Shown: positions 54,889 to 64,000, counted from the first letter of the stretch. The stretch: 64,000 bases of DNA from Bacteroidales bacterium MB20-C3-3 (GCA_035609245.1 CP141202.1:2046001-2110000); one strand, 5' to 3'. Program-made: numbers and translations. Notes: a model not told the origin generated them from the letters alone.

Positions 54889-56410
54889 CCTTTGTTTGTT
54901 GCTTTTCCGGCCTCATTTGAGGGAAGAACAGCACATCCTGAATGGATGTTGAGTTGGTCATAAACATAGTTAACCGGTCTATACCAATACCCATTCCTGA
55001 TGTTGGAGGCATTCCGTACTCGAGTGCTCTCACAAAATCCATATCTATGAACATGGCTTCGTCGTCTCCCTTGTCTTTAAGCTTTACCTGATCCTTAAAC
55101 CTTTCAAGCTGATCAATAGGGTCATTTAGTTCGCTGTATGCGTTTGCGAGCTCCTTCCCGTTTACAAAGAGTTCAAATCGCTCAGTAAGCGCAGGATTTG
55201 ACCTGTGTCTCTTTGTCAGGGGAGATGTCTCAACAGGATAGTCAGTTATAAAAGTTGGCTGAATGAGATGCTCTTCGCAATACTCCCCAAATATTGCATC
55301 AATAAGTTTTCCAACTCCCATGCTTTTGGAAACAGGAACATTAAGTTTTTCACAAACAGTGCGCAGTTCGTTTTCATCCATTCCGGACACATCAACTCCT
55401 GCATACTCCTTTATGGCGTCTAACATAGGAAGCCTGCGAAAAGGAGCTTTGAATTCTATCTCTTTTCCCCAAAGGGTGACATTAGTTTTATTATGCAGAG
55501 TAAGGGCAACTCTCTCTATCATCTTCTCCACGAATTCCATCATCCAGAAGTAGTCTTTGTAGGCTACATATATCTCAAGAACAGTGAACTCCGGATTATG
55601 GGTACGGTCCATACCCTCATTTCTGAAATCTTTTGCAAATTCATAAACGCCGGTATAACCTCCAACGATAAGTTTCTTAAGATATAGTTCGTTTGCAATT
55701 CTCAGATATAGAGGAATGTCAAGAGCATTGTGGTGTGTGATAAAGGGTCTGGCTGCAGCACCTCCCGGTATAGGCTGAAGAATTGGTGTCTCAACCTCCA
55801 TATAACCATGCTCATTGAAGAAGCTTCTCATTGTATTCATAATCTGAGTACGCTTCATAAAAGTCTCCCTTACCTGAGGGTTTACTATGAGGTCTACATA
55901 TCTCATTCTGTATCTGAGCTCCGGGTCAGAGAATTCATCGTATTTCTGACCATCTTTCTCCTTAACAATAGGGAGCACTCTTAAGGATTTACTCAGTACC
56001 GCAAGCTCTTTTGCGTGGATTGAGAGTTCTCCGGCTTGTGTAATAAATGCATATCCCTTTATACCTACAATATCACCAATGTCCAGCAGTTTTTTGAAGA
56101 CTGTATTGTACATTGTCTTATCTTCATCCGGGCATATCTCATCTCTCTTTAAATAGACCTGAATCCTTCCCTTCTCATCCTGAATCTCCATAAAAGCGGC
56201 AGCTCCCATTATTCTTCTGGTCATTATTCTGCCTGCTATTGATATATCCTTTAGGTTTCCCTCTTCAGGGTTATACTGCTCCTTTATCTGGCTTGTTGTA
56301 ATATTTACTTCGTAAGCGGCAGCGGGGTAGGGGTCGATGCCCAATTCCCTCATCGCCTTCAGCGAATCCCTTCTGATTATTTCCTGTTCGCTGAGTTCTG
56401 TGTAATCCAT
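54881..56410 (-). CDS. lysS: Lysyl-tRNA synthetase (class II)
   Basis: Charges tRNA-Lys with lysine. From the ATG at 56410 ([20 protein letters not shown]) it has 509 residues. An upstream start at 56437 would overlap the -7 box and add nine residues outside the family. The N-terminal OB fold (about 50-150, [20 protein letters not shown]) binds the anticodon. Class II motifs are [15 protein letters not shown] (motif 2) and [15 protein letters not shown] (motif 3). It lacks the long C-terminal extension seen in some Bacteroides enzymes, so it is of the standard length. Confidence 0.97.
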   Translation of the reverse strand: MDYTELSEQEIIRRDSLKAMRELGIDPYPAAAYEVNITTSQIKEQYNPEEGNLKDISIAGRIMTRRIMGAAAFMEIQDEKGRIQVYLKRDEICPDEDKTMYNTVFKKLLDIGDIVGIKGYAFITQAGELSIHAKELAVLSKSLRVLPIVKEKDGQKYDEFSDPELRYRMRYVDLIVNPQVRETFMKRTQIMNTMRSFFNEHGYMEVETPILQPIPGGAAARPFITHHNALDIPLYLRIANELYLKKLIVGGYTGVYEFAKDFRNEGMDRTHNPEFTVLEIYVAYKDYFWMMEFVEKMIERVALTLHNKTNVTLWGKEIEFKAPFRRLPMLDAIKEYAGVDVSGMDENELRTVCEKLNVPVSKSMGVGKLIDAIFGEYCEEHLIQPTFITDYPVETSPLTKRHRSNPALTERFELFVNGKELANAYSELNDPIDQLERFKDQVKLKDKGDDEAMFIDMDFVRALEYGMPPTSGMGIGIDRLTMFMTNSTSIQDVLFFPQMRPEKQQTKDE

Positions 56411-56434
56411 ACAATTGAAGATTTTGGTAAAGTG

Positions 56435-56442
56435 CAAAAGTA
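56435..56442 (-). promoter_or_regulatory. Candidate lysS -7 box (TACTTTTG)
   Basis: An exact minus-strand TAnnTTTG match 24 bp before the lysS ATG at 56410. No spaced TTG upstream. It faces the recJ -7 box at 56476-56483 in the 80-bp divergent gap. Confidence 0.4.
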
Positions 56443-56475
56443 GCTTTTTTTATCTAGTTTTTGAAATATAATAGC

Positions 56476-56483
56476 TATCTTTG
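56476..56483 (+). promoter_or_regulatory. Candidate recJ -7 box (TATCTTTG)
   Basis: An exact TAnnTTTG match 7 bp before the recJ ATG at 56491, implying an almost leaderless message if used. It is the same octamer as in the tRNA-tuf promoter. It makes the TTG start at 56461 untenable. Confidence 0.45.
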
Positions 56484-56490
56484 TCAAGAT

Positions 56491-58224
56491 ATGGCACTGG
56501 ATAAGCAATGGATAGTAAAGGAGCCGGGGAATCCGGCACTGGTTCGAAAACTCGCGGAAGATCTGGGAGTAGATGAAGCGCTGGCTAATTTGCTGGTTCA
56601 GAGAAATATAAAGACTTTTGCAGAGGCGAAGTCTTTTTTTCGCCCCAGTCTTGAGGAGCTTCACGATCCCTTCTTGATGAAGGACATGGATCTGGCAGTT
56701 GAAAGACTGGATATAGCTCTTAATAAAAACGAAAAAATTCTGATTTACGGGGACTACGATGTAGATGGAACAACAGCTGTTGCTCTGGTTTTTTCATTTC
56801 TCAGAAATCTTCACAAAAATCTCGGGTATTATATACCAGACAGATACAATGAGGGCTATGGTGTCTCTTACAAAGGGATTGACTGGGCTCATGAAAATGG
56901 TTATACCCTTATAATTGCACTGGATTGTGGAATCAAAGCTATTGAGAAGGTAGCGTACGCTCAGACATTGGGGATTGATTTTATAGTGTGTGACCATCAC
57001 CTTCCGGACGAAAGGCTCCCGAATGCATCGGCAGTTCTGGATCCTAAAAGGTCTGATTGCTCATATCCTTTTGATGATCTATCGGGGTGCGGAGTGGGAT
57101 TCAAGTTTATGCAGGCATTTGCAAAGGTAAGGAATATCGATTTTTCTGAATTGATTCCCCTGATGGACCTGCTTGTTGTGAGTATTGCCTCAGACCTTGT
57201 TCTTATGACAGGTGAGAACAGGATACTTGCTCATTTTGGTCTTAAACAGCTTAACGAAAGTCCAAGAAAAGGGCTGCTCTCTATTATAAAGCTTTCCGGT
57301 CTTGAGAAGCATATGATTACAATTGACGATATTGTATTCAAAATTGGTCCCAGAATCAATGCAGCCGGTAGAATGGAGTCAGGCAAGACAGCGGTTGACC
57401 TTCTGATAAGCAGGAATGATGACGAGGCGAGGAATATTGGTGATACTATAAATACTCATAATAATGACAGAAAGAGTATCGACAGGGAGATAACTCAGGC
57501 TGCGATAGAGATGGCTGCATCTGCAGCTGATTACCATGAGAGAAAGTCGACAGTACTTTACAATCCTTTATGGCACAAAGGTGTCCTGGGTATTGTGGCA
57601 TCCCGTTTGGTTGAAACATACTATCGGCCTACAATAGTATTGACTGAATCGAATGGTTTTATAACAGGATCTGCCAGGAGTATTCCCGGTTTTGACCTTT
57701 ATGAGGCTATTGAGAGTTGTTCTGATCTTCTTGAGAACTTTGGAGGGCATATGTATGCCGCCGGATTGACACTTAGAGAGAGTAACTTTGAGGAGTTTTG
57801 CACAAGATTTGAAACTTTTGTAAGAAATAAAATCACTAAGGAGCTTCTTACTCCAATAGTTAATATTGACACTTATCTTGAATTCAAACAGATCACACCT
57901 AAGTTTTTCAGAATTCTTAAACAATTTCAGCCGTTTGGCCCGGGGAATATGTCGCCGGTCTTTATCACCGAGAATGTTTATGATAATGGAAATGGCAGAA
58001 AAGTGGGATCTGATTCAGGTCACCTGAAACTCGAATTGATTCAGGAGAATGAGCCTCACAGACACATCTCAGCTATTGCCTTTAACAGGGCGGAGCACTT
58101 TGAGCACCTTAAATCCGGTAATCCTGTTGATATTTGCTATTCAATAGCTGAAAATTACTACAGAGGGATTGCCAATATACAGCTGAGGGTAAGGGATATA
58201 AGACTCAGGGAGGAGATTATATAG
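56491..58224 (+). CDS. recJ: Single-stranded-DNA-specific exonuclease RecJ
   Basis: RecJ degrades single-stranded DNA 5' to 3' in recombination and repair. From the ATG at 56491 it has 577 residues. The DHH phosphoesterase motifs are clear: GDYDVDGTTAVAL near residues 86-98, ALDCGIKA near 143, and CDHHLPDERLP near 167. The DHHA1 domain follows with GRINAAGRMESGK-like residues near 290 and GFITGSARSIPGFDLYEAI and GGHMYAAGLTL further on, and a C-terminal OB-like domain. Its 3' end overlaps the end of the convergent aroK by 8 bp. Confidence 0.96.
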   Translation: MALDKQWIVKEPGNPALVRKLAEDLGVDEALANLLVQRNIKTFAEAKSFFRPSLEELHDPFLMKDMDLAVERLDIALNKNEKILIYGDYDVDGTTAVALVFSFLRNLHKNLGYYIPDRYNEGYGVSYKGIDWAHENGYTLIIALDCGIKAIEKVAYAQTLGIDFIVCDHHLPDERLPNASAVLDPKRSDCSYPFDDLSGCGVGFKFMQAFAKVRNIDFSELIPLMDLLVVSIASDLVLMTGENRILAHFGLKQLNESPRKGLLSIIKLSGLEKHMITIDDIVFKIGPRINAAGRMESGKTAVDLLISRNDDEARNIGDTINTHNNDRKSIDREITQAAIEMAASAADYHERKSTVLYNPLWHKGVLGIVASRLVETYYRPTIVLTESNGFITGSARSIPGFDLYEAIESCSDLLENFGGHMYAAGLTLRESNFEEFCTRFETFVRNKITKELLTPIVNIDTYLEFKQITPKFFRILKQFQPFGPGNMSPVFITENVYDNGNGRKVGSDSGHLKLELIQENEPHRHISAIAFNRAEHFEHLKSGNPVDICYSIAENYYRGIANIQLRVRDIRLREEII

Positions 58225-58735
58225 AACTCATAATCTCAGACAGAATTTCCCGGATATTTGTATTATCAACACTGATTGTAAGGTCGGCAGCGCTTTCGTA
58301 TCCTGTTTTTCTCTGATCAAAAAGTTGTGCAATATGTAATCTGAGTTCAGAATCTGACTTCTCTTTCACAAGGGGTCTTGTCTTCTTAGCCTTGACAAGT
58401 CTTTCAGTTATTGTCTCCAATGATGCTTTCAGATAAATGCAGAATGTCCTTCTTTTAATAAGGTCTCTGTTTTTCTGAGATAAAAGGGCACCTCCACCAA
58501 GGGATAATACAAAAACTTTATCACAACATCCGTTTATTAGCTTTTCAAGATACTCCTCTTCAAGTTTTCTGAATTCTTGTTCTCCACGAGTGGAAAAGAT
58601 TTCATCAATAGTTGTCCCCTCTCCCTCCTCAATTGCCAGGTCAAGATCTTTGTGCCTGCAGTAGAGATACAAAGCCAGTCTTGAGGCAATTGTGCTTTTG
58701 CCTACACCCATAAAACCTGTAAGAGTGATTATCAT
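58217..58735 (-). CDS. aroK: Shikimate kinase
   Basis: AroK phosphorylates shikimate with ATP. The 172-residue protein has the Walker A loop GFMGVGKST (residues 7-15), the shikimate-binding DLDLAIEEGEG with FSTRGEQEFRKLE (about 34-62), and the LSLGGGALL loop near 80-88. Length and order are normal. It is 6 bp downstream of the topoisomerase gene and overlaps recJ tail to tail by 8 bp. Confidence 0.95.
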   Translation of the reverse strand: MIITLTGFMGVGKSTIASRLALYLYCRHKDLDLAIEEGEGTTIDEIFSTRGEQEFRKLEEEYLEKLINGCCDKVFVLSLGGGALLSQKNRDLIKRRTFCIYLKASLETITERLVKAKKTRPLVKEKSDSELRLHIAQLFDQRKTGYESAADLTISVDNTNIREILSEIMSSI

Positions 58736-58741
58736 ATTATT

Positions 58742-61387
58742 TTAGAACAGAGTGGGTGAATCGTTCTCAGATTCATTTCTTGTCTCCTCCTGGATATTCT
58801 CAATATTTTCAATCTCCTCTTCCTTATGAATTGGCTCTGTAAATTTTACTGATTCAACTTCAAAAGCAGTAACTCTTTTCCCTTTTGCCCTGATGCTTTT
58901 TCCGGCGATAAAGGAGTCTACATCAATTGTTTCACTTCCTCTTTTTGCGTGCCTGCCGCCAAATACAATCTCTGCCTGAGGATATCTGTCATCACATATA
59001 TCCAGAAGATAGCTTCCCGGGCTTTCAGAGATAAATGAAGTTACAATATTGTCATTGGGTTCAAATGGAAACCTTTTTATGTAAAAAGCAGATTGCTCTC
59101 CATCAAAGTATATTGCAGTGTAGATTTTTTCAATATCAAGTTTCTCAACAACTTTCAAATCCCCCTGATATCTGTTGCTTAAATCAAAGTTGGTAGTGTA
59201 GTACTCTCCATTTTTACATATCGCAAGTATCCGGTCACCTGGAAGATACTCTCCCAGATACTTGCCTCTTGAGTCAGTGTTAAGTCTGTTTATATCAGTA
59301 TCAAACCATATTGATACTCCTCCAAACTGGGAGACCCCTTTAGATTTAAGCTGGATTTTATGAACAGGATTTTTACTGAATACATTACCTTTTGAGCCTC
59401 TGTTTTTAATGGCGAGGGTTGAAAAGTCATATTCAATAATCAGCTTTTTGAGTTTTGGCCTTGGTTTGAGGAATACTTTAAGGATTTCTGCCTCTCCGTT
59501 GGGGTTAGCAGTAAACCATAAAATCTGTGACCCATCTTTGCCTTGTGTAAGATCGTACTCTTTATCCCTGGTAATACTGGTTACTGAGAATCTCTTTACA
59601 AAATACTCTCCGCTCTTGCCGTGACGGTAAACTGCGTTATAAATTGTTCTTTCGTCGTTCTTTTTAAAGACACCTACATGGATAATTCCCTTTCCCACAA
59701 ATGCCTTATCCTGTATCTTTGTTACAATATATTTCCCATTTGACAGGAAGACAATGATATCATCAATATCTGAGCACTCGCTGACAAAATCGGCATTCTC
59801 GTCCCTGCGAAGGTCCATTCCCACAAAACCCTCCTCTTTGTTTGCATACAATTTTGCATTAACTGCAACAACTTTAGTTGCTTCAATTGTTTCAAAGTTT
59901 GTGATTGTGGTTTTCCGGGGGAACCTATCTCCGTATTTTTTCTTTAATTGCTGGTAATATTTGATTGTATGATTGTTGAGGTGCTCCAGATTGTATTTGA
60001 CTTCCGACATCTCCTCTTCCATCTTTCTGATGGCTTCGTCAAGTGTTTTTATGTCAAATACTGAAATTTTACGGACCGGTTTTTCAACCAGTTTAAGAAC
60101 ATCCTCTTTTGTAACAGGTTTCCTGAGTATATGCTGATATTTAAGAAGTTCGGACTCAATATTGTCCAATTGCTCTTTCCAGGTTTGTGTTTTCTTCTCA
60201 AGCTCTTTGTAAATCTGATTCTCAAAGAACAACTTCTCAAGTGAAGTGTAATGCCATGAGTCCTCTAGTTCAGAAAGTCTGATTTCAAGTTCTCTTTTAA
60301 GAAGGTTTTTTGTGTATTCTGCGTTATGTTTAAGGATTTCATCAACTCCAAGAAAGCAGGGGTGATTATCTTTTATAACACAGGAATTTGGTGAAACAGA
60401 TGTTTCGCAATCTGTAAATGCGTATAGCGCATCAATGGTTTTATCAGGAGAGACTTCATTATGAAGATGAACAAGAATCTCAGCACCAGATGAGGTATTG
60501 TCATCTACTTTGCGGACCTTGATTTTCCCTTTGTCATTTGCCTTAAGGATAGACTCAATTAGTTTTCCGGTTGTTTGTCCAAATGGAATCTCTGTAATGG
60601 CAAGAGTCTTTTTATCCAGTTTGGATATTTTTGCTCTTACTTTTATTACTCCGCCTCTGAGGCCCTGATTATATTTTGTACAATCTGCAAGTCCTCCTGT
60701 TGGAAAGTCCGGCAGAATAGTAAACTCTTTGTTGTTAAGATATGCTATACAGCTGTCAATAAGCTCGTTAATGTTATGAGGGAGGATTTTTGAGGCTAGG
60801 CCAACAGCAATTCCCTCCACCCCCTGTGCCAGGAGTAGTGGAAATTTAACCGGTAAATTAACAGGTTCCTGGTTTCTTCCATCATATGATGACATCCACT
60901 CAGTGGTTTTATTATTAAAAACCACTTCGTTGGCAAATTTACTGAGTCTTGCCTCTATATATCTTGGAGCTGCCGCACTATCACCAGTAAGAGTGTTACC
61001 CCAGTTACCCTGACAATCTACAAGAAGATCTTTCTGACCAAGCTGAACCAATGCATCACCAATTGAGGCGTCTCCGTGAGGGTGAAATTGCATCGTGTGG
61101 CCTATGATATTTGCAACTTTATTGTACCTTCCGTCATCCATCCTTTTCATAGAGTGGAGTATTCTTCTTTGTACAGGTTTCAAACCATCATTAATATGAG
61201 GAACCGCCCTCTCAAGAATAACATAAGAGGCATAATCGAGGAACCAGTCTTTGTACATACCTGTTAGTTTGTACTTTTTGTCTCCCTCGTTTATGAGTTT
61301 GTCATATTTACTATTCTCTGATTGTTCGGAAAGGTCGTCTGATTCCTCCTGAAGTTCGGGTTCGTAGTCAAGGTCGGGGATACTCAT
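58742..61387 (-). CDS. Type IIA topoisomerase subunit A (topoisomerase IV ParC-like)
   Basis: The 881-residue protein cuts and rejoins DNA with a partner ATPase subunit not in this window. The breakage-reunion domain has LKPVQRRILHSMKRMDDGRY near 70-90, the quinolone-region HPHGDASIGDALVQLGQ near 104-120 and the active-site tyrosine in AAPRYIEARLSKF near 140. A coiled-coil gate follows (about 360-500) and a C-terminal beta-pinwheel. I do not see a canonical gyrase GyrA box (QRRGGKG); an RGSKGNVFSKN segment near 687 is the closest. That favours topoisomerase IV (parC) over gyrase. The tail is acidic. Confidence 0.9.
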   Translation of the reverse strand: MSIPDLDYEPELQEESDDLSEQSENSKYDKLINEGDKKYKLTGMYKDWFLDYASYVILERAVPHINDGLKPVQRRILHSMKRMDDGRYNKVANIIGHTMQFHPHGDASIGDALVQLGQKDLLVDCQGNWGNTLTGDSAAAPRYIEARLSKFANEVVFNNKTTEWMSSYDGRNQEPVNLPVKFPLLLAQGVEGIAVGLASKILPHNINELIDSCIAYLNNKEFTILPDFPTGGLADCTKYNQGLRGGVIKVRAKISKLDKKTLAITEIPFGQTTGKLIESILKANDKGKIKVRKVDDNTSSGAEILVHLHNEVSPDKTIDALYAFTDCETSVSPNSCVIKDNHPCFLGVDEILKHNAEYTKNLLKRELEIRLSELEDSWHYTSLEKLFFENQIYKELEKKTQTWKEQLDNIESELLKYQHILRKPVTKEDVLKLVEKPVRKISVFDIKTLDEAIRKMEEEMSEVKYNLEHLNNHTIKYYQQLKKKYGDRFPRKTTITNFETIEATKVVAVNAKLYANKEEGFVGMDLRRDENADFVSECSDIDDIIVFLSNGKYIVTKIQDKAFVGKGIIHVGVFKKNDERTIYNAVYRHGKSGEYFVKRFSVTSITRDKEYDLTQGKDGSQILWFTANPNGEAEILKVFLKPRPKLKKLIIEYDFSTLAIKNRGSKGNVFSKNPVHKIQLKSKGVSQFGGVSIWFDTDINRLNTDSRGKYLGEYLPGDRILAICKNGEYYTTNFDLSNRYQGDLKVVEKLDIEKIYTAIYFDGEQSAFYIKRFPFEPNDNIVTSFISESPGSYLLDICDDRYPQAEIVFGGRHAKRGSETIDVDSFIAGKSIRAKGKRVTAFEVESVKFTEPIHKEEEIENIENIQEETRNESENDSPTLF

Positions 61388-61405
61388 TCTGGTAATTGGG
61401 TTTTT

Positions 61406-62308
61406 CTAATCTTGTATGTAACCAAACTGTTTAAGCTTTCTCTTGTCTTCTCTCCAGTCCGGGTTTACCTTTACAAATATCTGCAAAAAAACCTTTTTTT
61501 CAAAAAAGGATTCCATATCCTTTCGTGCTAAAGTGCCCACTTTTTTAATTGCCGATCCTCCCTTTCCAATGATAATCCCTTTTTGAGAATCTCTCATTAC
61601 ATTTATCACAGCCTCAATCGAATAGAGTTCCGGCCCCTCTGTAAAGGTATCAATTGTTACCTCTGTTGAGTATGGAATCTCTTTATCATATGTAAGAAGA
61701 ATTTTTTCTCTTATAATTTCTGAAGCAAAGAATCTGAGATTTCTGTCTGTGAATAAATCTTTATCGTACCATGCTGGACTCTCGGGAACAAGTTCAAGTA
61801 TTCTGTTTAAAAGAGGTGACACATTGAATTTCTCCTGTGCTGAGACCGGGAAAATCTCAGCTCTTGGAACTAACTCCCTCCACTTTTCATAAAGGGTTTC
61901 AAGCTCTGCCTGATTGGAGAGGTCTATCTTGTTTATTACCAGAATGACAGGTGAGGAGACTCTATTTAGCTTCTCTATATATTCCTCATTTTTAGTACTT
62001 TTCTCTACCACATCGGTAACATAGAGGATAACATCTGCATCTCCTATTGCGGTCTCAACAAAGTTCATCATACTCTCCTGCAGCTTATAGCTGGGCCTGA
62101 GTATGCCAGGGGTATCCGAGAAGACTAGCTGATAATCCTCCCCGTTTACAATACCCATAATTCTGTGTCTTGTTGTCTGAGCTTTTGCAGTAACTATTGA
62201 AAGCTTCTCTCCAACTAGGGCATTCATAAGAGTAGATTTGCCAACATTTGGGTTACCAATAATGTTGACAAATCCAGACTTGTGAATTTTTAAAGAGTCG
62301 TTATTCAT
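61406..62308 (-). CDS. era: GTPase Era
   Basis: Era binds 16S rRNA and helps assemble the 30S subunit. The 300-residue protein has G1 GNPNVGKSTLM near residues 17-27, G3 DTPGIL near 62-67, G4 NKIDLS near 125-130, and a C-terminal KH domain with the signature IIGKGGSAIKKVGTLARKDM. The start codon overlaps the rluB stop by 8 bp. It is 18 bp before the topoisomerase gene. Confidence 0.97.
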   Translation of the reverse strand: MNNDSLKIHKSGFVNIIGNPNVGKSTLMNALVGEKLSIVTAKAQTTRHRIMGIVNGEDYQLVFSDTPGILRPSYKLQESMMNFVETAIGDADVILYVTDVVEKSTKNEEYIEKLNRVSSPVILVINKIDLSNQAELETLYEKWRELVPRAEIFPVSAQEKFNVSPLLNRILELVPESPAWYDKDLFTDRNLRFFASEIIREKILLTYDKEIPYSTEVTIDTFTEGPELYSIEAVINVMRDSQKGIIIGKGGSAIKKVGTLARKDMESFFEKKVFLQIFVKVNPDWREDKRKLKQFGYIQD

Positions 62309-63443
62309 AAGAGCCCATTTTGAGCATTGAGACTTCGTTTTCTGTTAAAAAACGCCATTGCCCCCTGCGCAGATTCTTTTTTGTAAGTCCTGCGAAGTAT
62401 ACTCTGTCAAGCCTTTTGACTTTATATCCAAGATGTTCAAATATTCTTCTTACAACTCTGTTTCTGCCTGAATGAATCTCAAGCCCTACCTGGCTATTAT
62501 CTTCATCAACATATGACAGTGAGTCTGCGTGAATCTCTCCGTCCTCAAGTTCCAGCCCTTCTAGTATTTGATCGAAATGGGGCTTGGAAAGGTTCTTGTC
62601 AAGAACAACATGGTAGATCTTTTTCCTGTTGTACGAAGGGTGTGTCAGTTTGTCTGCCATCTCTCCGTCGTTTGTAAGAAGAAGGACTCCGGTTGTCTGC
62701 TTGTCAAGTCTTCCTACCGGGTATACCCTTTGAGGACATTTTCCTGCAACCAGCTCCATAACAGTCTTCTCTGCGTTTGGATCAGAGAGAGTTGTTACAA
62801 AATCTTTTGGCTTGTTCATTACGATGTAAACTTTCTCCTCTCCCTTTAGCCTTTCGCCATTGAACCTGATGTCATCTGCAGGATTAACGCGTACTCCTAG
62901 CTGATTAATAATAACTCCATTTACCGTAACAAGTCCTGCTGTTATATACTCATCGGCCTCTCTTCTTGAGCAGATGCCTGAATTTGCAATGAATTTGTTA
63001 AGTCTTACCAATCCATCCTCTCTCTTTTTAGTAGCAGGTTTCTTTTTGATTATTCTGGTAGGTTTATCAAATGATGGTCTGCCGTAAGATGGTCTGTCGT
63101 AAGATGATCTTTCATAAGATGGTCTGTCACCGGAGGTCCTTCTTGATGATGGCCTTCCAAATGATGGTCTCTCTTCTGATGATTTGCTGTAAGAAGGCCT
63201 GCCTGAGGAGGGCCTTCCGGATGATGACCTTCCAAATGAAGGCCTGTCGCTCGATGGTCTGCCATAAGATGGCTTTCCGTAAGACGGCCTGTCAGAAGAC
63301 GGTGTTTCAGATTTTCTGTAAGGTCTTGCATCACTGCGACCTCTTGATGGTGACCCTGCGGACCTCCCGGCTCCCGCTTCTGATGGGCCTCTTCTGCCTG
63401 GAGCTCCCGCTCCGGCACTCTTTTTTAGTTCAAATTTTCTCAT
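62301..63443 (-). CDS. rluB: RluB-type 23S rRNA pseudouridine synthase with long repeat-rich N-terminus
   Basis: The 380-residue protein (ATG at 63443, MRKFELKKSAG) has three parts. Residues 1-50 are basic and Gly/Ser/Pro-rich. Residues about 51-130 are sixteen tandem five-residue units of the type (G/D)RPS(Y/F/S). Residues about 144-380 are the enzyme: an S4 RNA-binding domain (VRLNKFIANSGICSRREADE) and the catalytic core with YPVGRLDKQTTGVLLLTNDG, whose Asp is the nucleophile. It isomerises a uridine in 23S rRNA (position 2605 in E. coli RluB). The tail resembles the disordered Arg/Ser-rich extensions of other Bacteroidota RNA-binding proteins. It overlaps era by 8 bp. Confidence 0.93.
   Translation of the reverse strand: MRKFELKKSAGAGAPGRRGPSEAGAGRSAGSPSRGRSDARPYRKSETPSSDRPSYGKPSYGRPSSDRPSFGRSSSGRPSSGRPSYSKSSEERPSFGRPSSRRTSGDRPSYERSSYDRPSYGRPSFDKPTRIIKKKPATKKREDGLVRLNKFIANSGICSRREADEYITAGLVTVNGVIINQLGVRVNPADDIRFNGERLKGEEKVYIVMNKPKDFVTTLSDPNAEKTVMELVAGKCPQRVYPVGRLDKQTTGVLLLTNDGEMADKLTHPSYNRKKIYHVVLDKNLSKPHFDQILEGLELEDGEIHADSLSYVDEDNSQVGLEIHSGRNRVVRRIFEHLGYKVKRLDRVYFAGLTKKNLRRGQWRFLTENEVSMLKMGSYE
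63054..63293 (-). repeat. 15-bp coding tandem repeat in rluB
   Basis: About sixteen degenerate 15-bp units in frame, each giving a pentapeptide such as GRPSY, DRPSF or GRPSS. Third positions and the last residue vary between units, which argues against a very recent expansion. The repeat also produces spurious open frames on the opposite strand. Confidence 0.88.
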
Positions 63444-63461
63444 TGATATAGAATTCGGGTG

Positions 63462-63469
63462 CAAATTTA
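63462..63469 (-). promoter_or_regulatory. Candidate rluB -7 box (TAAATTTG)
   Basis: An exact minus-strand TAnnTTTG match 18 bp before the ATG at 63443. It overlaps the alternative ATG at 63464, which supports the shorter protein. It would start the rluB-era-topoisomerase-aroK transcript. Confidence 0.45.
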
Positions 63470-63526
63470 TGTTATTAAGATAGATTTTCCTACTTTTACA
63501 AACTTATTCAGCAACTTCCTGTAATT

Positions 63527-64000
63527 ATGAACGGCCTAAAGGCGCTTCTGGCGCGAAAATTTGGAATTAATCCTCTGATGAGGGAGAACCTAATTGTATC
63601 TCTTCGTTCAATCAAGAGTACACGCCTTCGTTCATCTCTTACAATACTCATAATAGCTATTGGTATTACCTCTTTAGTTGGTATTCTTACTGCTACAGAC
63701 TCTCTTAAAGCCCTTATGACTGAGAATTTTGGGAAAATGGGTGCAAACTCTTTTTCTGTCAGATCTACCTTTTCAGAGGTTGATAATGCAGGCAGAAGAC
63801 CAAGGGTTTTAAACAGACGAAATATTTCATATGCTCAGGCGAGGAGTTTTGCAGAGAACTACAAGATTCCTTCAATTATTTCTATATCTGCTACAGCTGT
63901 TGGAAACGCAACAATTAAATACGCTTCCAATAAAACAAATCCTAATATCAGAGTTACTGCAACGGATGAACATAACCTTGCATTTTCAGGAGCTACTATT
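63527..64000 (+). CDS. ABC transporter permease, MacB/FtsX-like, N-terminal part (cut by window edge)
   Basis: The first 158 codons are present and the frame stays open to the end. The start MNGLKALLARKFGINPLMRE is followed by an amphipathic stretch (SLRSIKSTRLRSSLTILI) and one transmembrane helix (about 38-60, with IAIGITSLVGIL), then a periplasmic domain starting near residue 65. This is the layout of MacB/LolCE-type permeases with a MacB-like periplasmic core domain. Substrate and the partner ATPase lie outside the window. It is divergent from rluB. Confidence 0.82.
   Translation, partial: MNGLKALLARKFGINPLMRENLIVSLRSIKSTRLRSSLTILIIAIGITSLVGILTATDSLKALMTENFGKMGANSFSVRSTFSEVDNAGRRPRVLNRRNISYAQARSFAENYKIPSIISISATAVGNATIKYASNKTNPNIRVTATDEHNLAFSGATI

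Noticed and set aside
63071-63451. Plus-strand 126-codon frame rich in Met and Cys
   Set aside because: It is the antisense shadow of the rluB repeat region. The regular composition comes from the 15-bp DNA repeat, and no start signal or family supports it.

Overview
The window is a stretch of chromosome from an anaerobic Bacteroidota bacterium, most likely order Bacteroidales. The evidence is: two SusC/SusD pairs, a BamA-OmpH-OmpH cluster, lipoproteins with Bacteroidota-type signals, start codons mostly without strong Shine-Dalgarno sequences, and repeated matches to the Bacteroidota -7 promoter box TAnnTTTG. Coding density is high and the DNA is AT-rich. No integrase, transposase, CRISPR array, rRNA or prophage gene was seen. 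Family or genus cannot be fixed from this alone.

Layout. 1-3.6 kb (minus): a LysM lipoprotein (cut by the edge), purC, a GT4 glycosyltransferase, an OmpH/Skp-like protein and pdxJ. 3.65-12.0 kb (plus): an envelope cluster of nadK, uppS, bamA, two ompH genes, murI and a membrane pyrophosphatase. 12.0-12.35 kb: a gap with a perfect 21-bp-arm palindrome and a terminator. 12.35-14.0 kb (minus): a TlpA-like thioredoxin lipoprotein and a gamma carbonic anhydrase homologue. 14.2-18.5 kb (plus): a two-subunit 2-oxoacid:ferredoxin oxidoreductase and glutamate dehydrogenase. 18.7-30.2 kb (plus): two SusC/SusD pairs and a BACON/M64 peptidase lipoprotein, with terminators between the units. 30.3-43.2 kb (minus): five tRNAs, tuf, secE, nusG, rplKAJL, rpoB and rpoC. 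43.3-46.4 kb (minus): dxs and a FeoB-like membrane protein without a GTPase domain. 46.6-51.6 kb: three paralogous MFS transporters (two plus, one minus) around a repeat-rich 746-bp gap. 51.6-56.4 kb (minus): purA, ssb, aroE, a SpoU-type RNA methyltransferase and lysS. 56.5-63.4 kb: recJ (plus), then aroK, a topoisomerase IV A-like gene, era and rluB (minus). The window ends inside an ABC-transporter permease gene (plus).

How the genes fit together. Much of the window is housekeeping. The accessory part has a consistent peptide and amino-acid theme: RagA/RagB-type uptake pairs, a secreted M64-type metallopeptidase, glutamate dehydrogenase, 2-oxoacid oxidation through ferredoxin, a pyrophosphatase of the K+-dependent type, and three MFS transporters whose conserved motifs resemble eukaryotic MFSD1, a lysosomal dipeptide carrier. 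I infer a peptide-fermenting lifestyle. Substrate assignments are hypotheses.

The observations most worth following are the MFSD1-like transporter triplet, the FeoB-type membrane module lacking its G domain and overlapping dxs, the repeat structures in the two gene-poor gaps, and the hairpin-U-tract that ends at the murI start codon.
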